This document shows positions 1 through 7,381 of a stretch of 64,000 nt of DNA, one piece after another. The translations under genes and the position numbers were made by a program. Positions within the stretch are counted from its first letter, which is position 1; each line of letters opens with the position of its first letter. This DNA comes from Phycisphaerae bacterium. Lineage in GTDB: Bacteria; Planctomycetota; Phycisphaerae; UBA1845; Fen-1342. The notes under the pieces were generated by a model. It had not been told where the DNA came from. It ran no database searches and was given only the letters and a program-made list of their open reading frames with translations. The stretch lies in NCBI GenBank assembly GCA_030428945.1, contig JAUIEC010000020.1:30368-94367 (forward strand), given 5' to 3'.

Positions 1-346
1 CGATGATTTCGCGAGCCTTGGTCGAGAAGCTTTTGATGTAGCGGGTGAGGTTGGCGGCGACTTTGTCCGGTTCGCCCTTGAGCTTCTGAAAGTCGAGCCG
101 GCTCGTGTTGTGAAACGGAACCTTGGCGATGCGATTCAAAATCGGCTCGACGTTTCCGACCTTCCCGCCTTTGAGGCTCGCCGCCTTGGCGAGCACCTTC
201 TCCTTTGTTGGCTCCAACACACAGTCGAGGCGACGGAGAACGGTGAGTGGCAGAATCACGCGACCATACTGAGCGGGCTTATACGGCCCGCGAAGTAGGT
301 CGGCGACCGACCAAATGAAGCTGACTTTATCGCTGAAGTTGTTCAT
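1..346 (-). CDS. hsdM: Type I restriction-modification DNA methylase subunit HsdM (N-terminal part, cut by window edge)
   Basis: The reverse strand reads from an ATG at 346 through the window edge without a stop, so only the first 115 or so residues are visible. They contain the hallmark N-terminal block of HsdM proteins: FIWSVADLLRG, then QYGRVILPLTVLRRLDCVLEP. This helical domain precedes the N6-adenine methyltransferase domain and helps bind HsdS and DNA. The product should methylate adenine in the HsdM2S complex. The start lies 17 nt after the stop of the OLD nuclease gene, so the two are probably co-transcribed. The catalytic NPPF motif, hsdS and hsdR must lie to the left and are not seen. 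Confidence 0.9.
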   Translation of the reverse strand, partial: MNNFSDKVSFIWSVADLLRGPYKPAQYGRVILPLTVLRRLDCVLEPTKEKVLAKAASLKGGKVGNVEPILNRIAKVPFHNTSRLDFQKLKGEPDKVAANLTRYIKSFSTKAREII

Positions 347-362
347 CCCGTGGGCCGCTCCG

Positions 363-2417
363 TCATTGGTCGTTGAATCGTGCGTTTATGGCAGCAAACA
401 GGGCGGACGCACTCTGCCGCGTGTCGTCGGGAATGCTCTTTGGGTCCTGGCCCCACGCGGCAACAAGGTTCAACGCCGCTGCGGCTTTGTGCTCGGCACC
501 AAACTTCCCATGGTTCCCTCGCTGAAATGCCTTCTCGGCCGCTGCGACATTCGTGGGGGCCTTCTCTTCGTCGGAGTTGAATTTGATTTTGTAGCCGCAA
601 TCTGTGAGTGCCTTTGCATAAACATCTCTGGGCACCAAGTCCTCGATTGTGGCCTTCTCCATTTTTATGGCTGGACCGAGCATCAAGATTCGCGAATCGT
701 CGCCTGCGAAAAGGTCTTTCTGAACACGAGTGGCAGCCTGCAATCCCTCATTGTCGCTGTCGAGCAACACAAGCAATTGGCGACCGCCGACGCCCGCTGT
801 ACCGAACATGATGGAAGCGAGAGGCATGAGCTTGCTCGTACCACCAGCCGGAATGAGTATCGTATCTGGGTGTAGGTGATTCTTGTCGTCGCCGGGCAAG
901 CAATCATCAAGGGCCTTCAAGAGCCAATAGTCCGTGATACCCTCTACAATCACCGAGCGTTTCCCAAGAAAAAGCGTCTGGGCAATCGAGTAGCCGACCG
1001 CGGCTTGAAGCGGAAATAGAGTGTCCTTGTCCCCGGTCGGCCGGATATCATTAGATACAACTGTCTTCTGTGGGTCCGGCCCAGAAAGGTGAACAGTCCG
1101 GACCCGCTCCAGGTGGTTGCCATCAACCAAAAACGGCAAGTGAGTGCTGTAGATGAGTTGGTTCGTCTCAGAAATGCGTTCAAAAAGCTCGATAAGCTTG
1201 GCCTGAAGCGTTGGATGTAGATGGAGCCCTGGCTCATCGAGAAGTAATACCGCTCCCTTGTGGGCCTTTTTCGATTCGACGAGAAACACGAGATAAAATG
1301 AAAAGAACCACTGGAGGCCGTGGCTGCGTTCTTCGAAAGGGATTGGGAATTGGCTGTGGTCGTCGGATACTTTGAGAACAAGGTCCTCGCCGTCCGCGTC
1401 GAAATGAAGGTTGTGTCGCTTCTCTGACCACCAATCAATCCAGTCGCCGGTCAACCCAAAGGACGCTGAATCTAACAATGCACGTCGCTTTTCCTTGCGT
1501 CTTTGAACTACCTCGTCAGCTTCGTTGTTCTCACGTGCCTTACCAAGCTGGAGTATTTCGGCTGGGTCGAGATGGCTCCATTCGAATAACGCAGTCTGCG
1601 TTCTAGTTTTTTCGTCCGGGTTGCCACGACGTTGTTGATACTGTGGAAGGTGAATACGGGTCTCAAGCTGCCCATACTCGTCGAAGTAAATGAAAATGGG
1701 CATGTTATCAACTACCCATTTCCTCGCTTTCGCGGACGGGTCACCCTGTTTCGCATTGGCCAGCACCTCGTCAAGAGTCTTTAGTTCCTTTGTGGCGACG
1801 TTGACCCGAGATTCATCGCCCGCAAGCCAACTTGCCGCGGCCGTTTGAAATGACGTGAGACCCTGAACGGTTGTTGGTTCCCAAAGGGGCGATTCCACCT
1901 CGATTTTTGCGAGGGCCGCAGTTGCGGCATTAGTCACGGCATCGGTGTCACCGGCAGCCGCCTTCGTGATTGCGTTCGACACATTCTGGAGAGCGGATGC
2001 GGCAGCCGACGAATCCAGGCGAGACTTCGCCTCCAATTTGTCCTCAAAAGAGACAAGGGCAAACGTCTCATCCTCGCCCTTGTAATAGGTGGTGAACACC
2101 ACTTTCTTCGGCTTTGCCTTGAAGCTTGGTGGGAATTGGTTAGCGAGAGCCTTGCTTTCTTCAGACGACAGTTCAAATTCTAGGGATGCGACCTCCTGCG
2201 TCTCCTTTCGCTCCCTAGCGTAGCGGTCACGTGGATAGTCGAGGAGTTTGTCGAATGTCTTGTCGGATACATTCTTGCTCTTCCATAAGGACCGCAAGAT
2301 GCCGGTCTTGCCGGCTTCGTTTTTGCCGACGAGGGCAGTTACACACTTATCGACGGGCACCCAATCGGTGTCGTCGATGACTTTGTAGTTTTGCACTCGA
2401 AATCGTGTGAGTTTCAT
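363..2417 (-). CDS. OLD-family ATP-dependent nuclease (AAA ATPase plus TOPRIM)
   Basis: A 684-residue ABC/SMC-like ATPase fused to a TOPRIM nuclease domain, the plan of OLD (overcoming lysogenization defect) proteins. The N-terminus has MKLTRFRVQNYKVI and a Walker A GKNEAGKTG at residues 31-39. The middle has the ABC-type core with Walker B LLLDEPGLHLHP and the switch histidine region IYSTHLPFLV. The C-terminal third has the TOPRIM acidic residues, VIVEGITD and then LLVLLDSDNEG. OLD proteins cut DNA using divalent metal, and several act in phage defence (for example GajA). No UvrD-like GajB neighbour is present, so this is not a Gabija pair. It sits directly upstream of hsdM, suggesting a partner or accessory in a type I restriction locus. 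Confidence 0.9.
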   Translation of the reverse strand: MKLTRFRVQNYKVIDDTDWVPVDKCVTALVGKNEAGKTGILRSLWKSKNVSDKTFDKLLDYPRDRYARERKETQEVASLEFELSSEESKALANQFPPSFKAKPKKVVFTTYYKGEDETFALVSFEDKLEAKSRLDSSAAASALQNVSNAITKAAAGDTDAVTNAATAALAKIEVESPLWEPTTVQGLTSFQTAAASWLAGDESRVNVATKELKTLDEVLANAKQGDPSAKARKWVVDNMPIFIYFDEYGQLETRIHLPQYQQRRGNPDEKTRTQTALFEWSHLDPAEILQLGKARENNEADEVVQRRKEKRRALLDSASFGLTGDWIDWWSEKRHNLHFDADGEDLVLKVSDDHSQFPIPFEERSHGLQWFFSFYLVFLVESKKAHKGAVLLLDEPGLHLHPTLQAKLIELFERISETNQLIYSTHLPFLVDGNHLERVRTVHLSGPDPQKTVVSNDIRPTGDKDTLFPLQAAVGYSIAQTLFLGKRSVIVEGITDYWLLKALDDCLPGDDKNHLHPDTILIPAGGTSKLMPLASIMFGTAGVGGRQLLVLLDSDNEGLQAATRVQKDLFAGDDSRILMLGPAIKMEKATIEDLVPRDVYAKALTDCGYKIKFNSDEEKAPTNVAAAEKAFQRGNHGKFGAEHKAAAALNLVAAWGQDPKSIPDDTRQSASALFAAINARFNDQ

Positions 2418-2461
2418 CCTGTCCTCTCAAGCATCAACATCAAACGCTGTGAATACGAATC

Positions 2462-3445
2462 TCAAATCTGAATTCGCTCGACTTCGTCCAGGGTGATTTC
2501 ATCACCTGTTCGGTCATACAACTTCGTTGTCCTCGGCGATTCGTGAGCGGCAATCGCCTGAGCGTTTTCGATGCTGCCTCCGGCCTCAAGATATGCGGTG
2601 ATGCCCGTGGCTCGAAACGTATGACAGCATATCGAATCAGGCAAGCCGGCCGCCGTAGCTCGTCGCTTCACCATTCGAAGAGCGTCGTCTCGCGTAAGTC
2701 TGCGGTCCGTGAGCTTGCGAGACCTGTCAACCGACCGAAATAGTGGCGTCTTTCGTTGCTCTCCTATTCCAGCGGCTCGAACGTAGGCGTCGGTGTACTC
2801 AACCGCGTTGTGATGGGCGGGCACTTCGTGGAATTTCCCGCCTTTCTCGTGCAGCCGAATCATCCACCTGACTCCGATACTGTAGAAATCCGCGACGTTC
2901 ATGTTCATGACGGCTGAGACGCGAGCGAATGAATAGACCATCACTCCAATCAGGGCACGGTCGCGAAGGCCTACAATCGTGCCGGTATCGATGCTGTCAA
3001 GCAGCATGCGGCACTGTTCGGCAGTCAAGACTGGACTCTTGCCCGTCTTGACCACGTATCTCGGCCCGCGGACTGAACCGGCTGGATTTGACCGCATGAC
3101 CTGCCCGATGACAAGCCAATCGAAGAGCATTCGAATGGCGGCGAGGTGCTGTTTGACCGTCGGAGCCGAGCGAGCGGAGCCGAGTTCTTCGACATATGCG
3201 GCGACGACGATGGGTTCGATGCGTTCCAAGCGGTCGATGCCCCGTGCATCGCACCAATCCAGGAAGGACCGAACGGCTCGGGCGTACGCCTCTCGCGTAT
3301 TCGGACTGCGGATATTGGCCGCGAAGAATTCCAGGAACCGCCGGCTGGCGTCTTCGCCGGCGTCGGCGACAATCGCCGGGACCATCCGAACCGGGCTGGT
3401 TTCAATGTTCCGTGACGGCCTTTTTGCGGGCAAAGTCGAGTTCAT
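2462..3445 (-). CDS. Tyrosine recombinase / integrase
   Basis: A 327-residue XerC/XerD-like site-specific recombinase. An N-terminal SAM-like core-binding domain (about residues 35-125, with SPNTREAYARAVRSFLDWC) is followed by the catalytic domain. The catalytic set is intact: Arg in YSFARVSAV, Lys in HEKGGKFHEVP, His-x-x-Arg in CCHTFRATGI, His in IAAHESPRTT and the nucleophile Tyr in TKLYDR. It probably integrates or excises the element, whose right junction lies in a tRNA-Gly gene at 23,852. It is 44 nt upstream of the OLD gene on the same strand. Type I restriction loci sometimes carry a tyrosine recombinase that shuffles hsdS, which is an alternative role. Confidence 0.92.
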   Translation of the reverse strand: MNSTLPAKRPSRNIETSPVRMVPAIVADAGEDASRRFLEFFAANIRSPNTREAYARAVRSFLDWCDARGIDRLERIEPIVVAAYVEELGSARSAPTVKQHLAAIRMLFDWLVIGQVMRSNPAGSVRGPRYVVKTGKSPVLTAEQCRMLLDSIDTGTIVGLRDRALIGVMVYSFARVSAVMNMNVADFYSIGVRWMIRLHEKGGKFHEVPAHHNAVEYTDAYVRAAGIGEQRKTPLFRSVDRSRKLTDRRLTRDDALRMVKRRATAAGLPDSICCHTFRATGITAYLEAGGSIENAQAIAAHESPRTTKLYDRTGDEITLDEVERIQI

Positions 3446-3520
3446 GTCGCGGTTTCTTCCAACCTGTCGATTCAGCGGTTGCCGGCTCGGGAATCCACCC
3501 GGCTGGCCGCAATCGAAGCT

Positions 3521-3570
3521 GCATAACGTCCTTTATGCTACATCATTATCGGGGCACTTGTACAGCATAA
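3521..3570. repeat. TTATGC/GCATAA repeat cluster in the int-parD intergenic region
   Basis: Three copies of one hexamer occur in alternating orientation: GCATAA at 3521-3526, TTATGC at 3533-3538 and GCATAA at 3565-3570. The outer pair extends to an inverted repeat, TTATGCTACA against TGTACAGCATAA. The cluster lies between the divergent integrase and parD genes. It could be an operator for ParD or the integrase, or an integrase arm-type site. Confidence 0.45.
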
Positions 3571-3616
3571 GGTGACCGCGGGCGGGCAAGAACCCGCAAT
3601 TTTCGGGTGGCCAACT

Positions 3617-3645
3617 TTGACACCCGGTCAGTTCGATGCTATTCT
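3617..3645 (+). promoter_or_regulatory. Sigma70-type promoter of parDE, probably giving a leaderless mRNA
   Basis: A perfect TTGACA at 3617-3622, a 17-nt spacer and TATTCT at 3640-3645 form a good promoter. The predicted transcription start falls on or next to the parD ATG at 3652, and no clear Shine-Dalgarno sequence precedes that ATG. The parD message is therefore likely leaderless. Confidence 0.6.
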
Positions 3646-3651
3646 TTGGGT

Positions 3652-4032
3652 ATGCCAGCAACAAATGCCAGAAATGTCGCCTTAACCGATGAACAGGACG
3701 CCTTAGTCGAGCGGCTCGTGAAGTCCGGCCGCTATGCCTCGGCCAGCGAAGTGCTTCGCGACGGCCTGCGGCTCCTGCAACGCGACGAAGAGGCCCGACT
3801 GCTCGACAAGTGGCTTGTCGAAGGCCTGACCGACGACGAGCAAGCCTCATTGCCGGCGGGACTGCTCGACCGAGCCCGTGAGACCATCCGAGCCAAGGTC
3901 CGCGAGGGTCTCGAAGAGGCCCACCGCAGCGAATTCGTCGATGGCGAAGAGTTCTTCGCCAAATGGAAAACCCGCTTGGAATCCGCCGCCGCTTCTGAGT
4001 CTAAGCAAACTGGTGTAAAACGTCGGGCATGA
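3652..4032 (+). CDS. parD: ParD-like antitoxin
   Basis: A 126-residue antitoxin. The first 45 residues are a ribbon-helix-helix DNA-binding domain (NVALTDEQDALVERLVKSG, then YASASEVLRDGLRLL). The acidic, helical tail should wrap around the toxin. The tail is somewhat longer than in typical ParD (80-100 residues). The ATG at 3652 is chosen over an upstream in-frame start because it begins the conserved domain and matches the promoter geometry. Its last codons overlap the toxin start by 4 nt (ATGA), so translation is coupled. ParD proteins repress their own operon; the promoter and the nearby inverted repeat fit this. Confidence 0.88.
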   Translation: MPATNARNVALTDEQDALVERLVKSGRYASASEVLRDGLRLLQRDEEARLLDKWLVEGLTDDEQASLPAGLLDRARETIRAKVREGLEEAHRSEFVDGEEFFAKWKTRLESAAASESKQTGVKRRA

Positions 4033-4337
4033 CCGGCCCGTTTATTCTTACCCCATCAGCAGCACGCGACCTCGATGAGATACTCGAATACGTTCTTGAG
4101 CACGGCGGTGCGACTCCGGCACTGCACGTTCATGCGTGCTTGCATGAGGGATTTTCCAAGGTCGGTGCCGAACCGGGAATCGGACATATCCGTGATGACC
4201 TCGCGGATGAATTGCTCCGCGTTTGGGTGGTCTTCTCCTACCTCATCATCTATCGCCCCGATACCCAGCCCGTTCAAATAATACGCGTTCTTCACGGTGC
4301 CCGTGACGTACCGAGAGTCGTTGAGCGAAGCGACTGA
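4029..4337 (+). CDS. parE: ParE/RelE-superfamily toxin
   Basis: A 102-residue toxin of the RelE/ParE fold. The start FILTPSAARDLDEILEYV is the usual N-terminal strand and helix pair. The C-terminus has the diagnostic strand FSYLIIYRPDTQPVQIIRVLHGARDV. Classical ParE proteins poison DNA gyrase; some relatives cleave mRNA, and the sequence alone does not settle which. It is translationally coupled to parD. In an integrated element the pair would stabilise the element by post-segregational killing. Confidence 0.88.
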   Translation: MTGPFILTPSAARDLDEILEYVLEHGGATPALHVHACLHEGFSKVGAEPGIGHIRDDLADELLRVWVVFSYLIIYRPDTQPVQIIRVLHGARDVPRVVERSD

Positions 4338-4454
4338 GAATTGGTTTACCCACTGACTTCTCAAACCTTCTGGAGAATCATGATTCGCTGGTCGCCGCAG
4401 GGATAGAGGGCAATTAAGAATACGTCCGATGTATCGAGTAGCGAATGAGTGCTC

Positions 4455-5189
4455 TTAATCAAGCGCCAGCACCGAGGTCCAGTTTGCAACGACTGTTGAC
4501 TGCACTACCTCCGACTCCACTTTCCAGAATTTAGCCAACGCTTCAACTGTGTGCTGGATATCCAGCGGTCGTGCCCGCTTCTTATCGACCTTGGCAAACG
4601 GCCCATCGGTCTCTGTCAGCACCCGCGACCGGTCCATCCGAGACACTAGCTTTGTCCCGTTCTTCGATGCCAGCATCGAAGCGTTTATGGAGAAATAGCA
4701 CCCGTTGTTCTGTGCAGCCTCTAGATGTCCAATCGCTCCGGAATACCAGTGAAGAATTGCCGTGCCGCGAAAACCGGTACCGAGCATTGAAACCACATCC
4801 GCTTCGGCTCCGCGAGAGTGGATGCTCAGCACGGTATTACCCTTATTGTCGCACGCCCGGAGTATCCGGGCAAACACGTCGCGCTGAGTGTTATGCGTAT
4901 CAGAATCTGTGACTCTGTAGTCTAACCCCACTTCACCAACGAGCCGCGTTGTCTCCAGAAAACGGATTAAATCGTCCACTTGGTGAGCGTATTTCGCTGC
5001 GAGTTCTGGATGAAGGCCAACGGCAACCCATACGTCGGGTCGCCCGGAAGCGAGCTTACAGCACGCCTCATAGACGAAGGGAGCATTTGTGACGGCAACG
5101 ATGCCCACACCGGCGGCCGCTGCTCGGGACAGTTCCTCTGCGGGATCATCGTAGAGGTCTATATGGCAATGCGTGTCGATGTATCGCAT
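4455..5189 (-). CDS. qatD: QatD: TatD-family metal-dependent hydrolase
   Basis: A 244-residue TIM-barrel hydrolase of the TatD DNase family. Metal-ligand motifs are all present: DTHCHID at residues 5-11, VGLHPE, GEVGLDYR, SIHSRGA, LHWYSG and TETDGP near the C-terminus. TatD proteins are 3'-5' exonucleases and DNA repair nucleases. Here it is the last gene of a four-gene operon whose other members match QatA, QatB and QatC, so it is assigned as the nuclease component of a Qat anti-phage system. Its start lies only 3 nt after the qatC stop. Confidence 0.92.
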   Translation of the reverse strand: MRYIDTHCHIDLYDDPAEELSRAAAAGVGIVAVTNAPFVYEACCKLASGRPDVWVAVGLHPELAAKYAHQVDDLIRFLETTRLVGEVGLDYRVTDSDTHNTQRDVFARILRACDNKGNTVLSIHSRGAEADVVSMLGTGFRGTAILHWYSGAIGHLEAAQNNGCYFSINASMLASKNGTKLVSRMDRSRVLTETDGPFAKVDKKRARPLDIQHTVEALAKFWKVESEVVQSTVVANWTSVLALD

Positions 5190-5192
5190 GTA

Positions 5193-6506
5193 TCACTCAC
5201 CGCCATGGACGAACGAGTCCAGTTCGCTCATGCCTCTTGCGTACACTTCAGCGAATCCGGGGAATTCCTCCTGAGGCAACGGCCCACCTTCGAGTGCATG
5301 CAGAATAGGTGGAGCGTTGCTTTCCCGCAGCCTGTGGAGAGCCATCTTGAGGGCGCGCAGGTCCCTGCCCTTCTTGCCGCCTGGGGTGTCGGTGCGTACA
5401 TCATGGGTATACTGAGCGTCGTGTGCTTCGAGCCCCGCAGCGGTCACCGCAGCTCGCCGAATCAGACATGGGAAGCAGTAGCCGCAGTGAGTGCCCGGCG
5501 TTGCGCCTTCCCACCGAGAAACCTCGGGATGAGAGCACGACATCGTGAGGGGCAGCATGGCTTGCAGGGCGACTTCATCTGCAACGCCTTTCAGCATTTC
5601 GCCCTTGGTGGCGTGGCGATAGGGCAACTCGATTACGACTGGGATGCCGAGCATCGATAGCACGTCTCGCATACCGGCGATGAAGTGCGGATGAGTCGTC
5701 CGTGTACTCGAACTCCCCACGCGCGTCCCTGTCAGCGGAATGTTGAGAGAGATAAGACCGTTTTCCGGAACGACGAGCGGAGCATCATCGCCCAGCACCG
5801 AGGCGACGGCGACGCCGAGTGCCAGAAACAGCACCGAACGGCTCCGCATGGTGTCCTCACCGTCACCGTCTAGGTGTGGCGGCACAACAAAGAACTGGTG
5901 CTTTTGGCACTGGTTAGGAAAGTGCCTACGAAGTGCATCGTAAGTATCGTTCTGAAACTTCGGTGTCATTCCCCCGCCGTGGTGGCTCACAAAAGCCACC
6001 CCCTCACCTGTGCTAAGCAAGTCTATTGCCCCGACAAGGGAATCGAGTCCACCGGACAACAAACAAGCGCGCGTCGGGTGTTCCGGATCATCTACTGAAG
6101 TAGCCTCGGGCGCAGCACCCGGACGCTCACGCGTCGAAACTTGCCAAATGTCCCCGGTGAGAAAAGAAAGTGCTGAAGCGAATGTCTTACCGCCGCGGTG
6201 CCATCGTCTGCCTTCAAACACTGGAAGGTGCAGAACGAAATTTCGCAACCACCGGTCATCTGCTGATGCTCGTGGAATGCAGAGATCTGCTAGATATGCG
6301 GTCATGGCTCCGTACACGAGATCGTGCACGGGGGCACCGATTGTCACATCATATGCCTCTTCAGTGTCCGCGATAACGTGCTCTCTTACTCGATGATTCG
6401 TTGCTCCTCCAGAGAAGTGTAAAATCAGGCGTCGATCACTGGCGGTCTCAAGCTCCGGGAGAAAGTTATCCTCTTCACCTATGCGACAGACTACGTGCCA
6501 CTTCAT
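5193..6506 (-). CDS. qatC: QatC: QueC-like PP-loop protein
   Basis: A 437-residue protein with a QueC-type adenine-nucleotide alpha hydrolase domain. The PP-loop SGGLDS is at residues 151-156. A zinc site of the type C-x(n)-CGYCFPC is near residue 350 (CSHPEV, then HCGYCFPCLIRR). The roughly 145-residue N-terminal region is absent from ordinary QueC, the queuosine-pathway enzyme making 7-cyano-7-deazaguanine. No other queuosine gene is near. The gene overlaps qatB by 4 nt. In Qat systems this QueC-like protein is essential for defence; a recent proposal for relatives is attachment of a deazaguanine to a partner protein. Confidence 0.92.
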   Translation of the reverse strand: MKWHVVCRIGEEDNFLPELETASDRRLILHFSGGATNHRVREHVIADTEEAYDVTIGAPVHDLVYGAMTAYLADLCIPRASADDRWLRNFVLHLPVFEGRRWHRGGKTFASALSFLTGDIWQVSTRERPGAAPEATSVDDPEHPTRACLLSGGLDSLVGAIDLLSTGEGVAFVSHHGGGMTPKFQNDTYDALRRHFPNQCQKHQFFVVPPHLDGDGEDTMRSRSVLFLALGVAVASVLGDDAPLVVPENGLISLNIPLTGTRVGSSSTRTTHPHFIAGMRDVLSMLGIPVVIELPYRHATKGEMLKGVADEVALQAMLPLTMSCSHPEVSRWEGATPGTHCGYCFPCLIRRAAVTAAGLEAHDAQYTHDVRTDTPGGKKGRDLRALKMALHRLRESNAPPILHALEGGPLPQEEFPGFAEVYARGMSELDSFVHGGE

Positions 6507-7381
6507 GTTCCTGTCTCCAGCATTGCGTAGGCGTCAGCATACACTCGGTCAACGATTCGGCGTCCATCCCGTCCTGCCCAATCGATATCGATCGCGGTCT
6601 TGTCGCCGAGTTCAAGCGACACGCATGATTCGACATACGCCTTCACGTCACGCTCAAGCTGAACCGCCGCAGCTTCAGACACCGCTCCCTTTTCGATACT
6701 GAGACCGAGTTCATCCAGCCAGCGGTTGTAAATGTAGCCGGAGACACTTCGCTTAATCGCCGCCTCGATTGTCGCGCGGTCCATCTGCTCAAGCACGGCC
6801 AGATCGCCATCCTCACCGATCACATTCTCGTACAGGTATTCGAGGACTCCGATTGTGGCGCAACGTGCGGCAGCCTCTTCCTTGGTTGCCCCGGAAGGAG
6901 CGAGTGCGTCAACCAATCGGGCGAGAACGCGTTCCGCCGATTGCCCAACAGTGTCTCGTAAGCCGATGGATTCGAGCGCTTGACGGACGCCCGATTGAAC
7001 AGCCGACTGAAGGAAGCTCCCGATGCTCCGTGACGTGGACCTTCCTGAAGTCGCAGAGGACGCGGCCTTCCTGGACCCACCTTTTGCTCGTACATAGCCC
7101 GCGCCCGCTGATTTGAGTTTTGCTGTGCGCCCACCTGACGTTGCGTACCGAGTCATACCCGATTTTGCTAACCGCCAGTTTGAGGGAGGAGTAGGCGGTT
7201 GAGTCTGGCCGCCGTCGGACAGCGTCTCATTGCCTTCGGTGGCATCACCCGGCGAGGCGTCAGTATCGCCACCTTCTGCGCCATCATTTGGCGAAACGCC
7301 ACCGTTGCCGTCACCTGTCGCCCATGACGGCAAGAGGCCAGGGCCATCGCCGGGGCCGGAATGCGAGCTCGATGTTCCCAT
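6503..7381 (-). CDS. qatB: QatB: Qat anti-phage system component
   Basis: A 292-residue protein with the typical QatB plan. It begins MGTSSSHSGPGDGP, a Ser/Gly/Pro-rich disordered N-terminus (about 90 residues), followed by a basic stretch and a helical C-terminal domain. The Met-Gly start should leave an N-terminal glycine after Met removal, the kind of end used by QueC-like enzymes for protein modification; that link is inference. The biochemical role is not established. The ATG shares one base with the qatA stop (TAATG) and the 3' end overlaps qatC, so all genes are tightly coupled. Confidence 0.88.
   Translation of the reverse strand: MGTSSSHSGPGDGPGLLPSWATGDGNGGVSPNDGAEGGDTDASPGDATEGNETLSDGGQTQPPTPPSNWRLAKSGMTRYATSGGRTAKLKSAGAGYVRAKGGSRKAASSATSGRSTSRSIGSFLQSAVQSGVRQALESIGLRDTVGQSAERVLARLVDALAPSGATKEEAAARCATIGVLEYLYENVIGEDGDLAVLEQMDRATIEAAIKRSVSGYIYNRWLDELGLSIEKGAVSEAAAVQLERDVKAYVESCVSLELGDKTAIDIDWAGRDGRRIVDRVYADAYAMLETGT

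Noticed and set aside
363..2417. Gabija (GajA) assignment for the OLD nuclease
   Set aside because: No UvrD-like GajB gene is adjacent; the neighbours are hsdM and a recombinase.
5193..6506. Ordinary queuosine biosynthesis QueC
   Set aside because: An extra 145-residue N-terminal region, the operon context and the lack of other queuosine genes argue against it.
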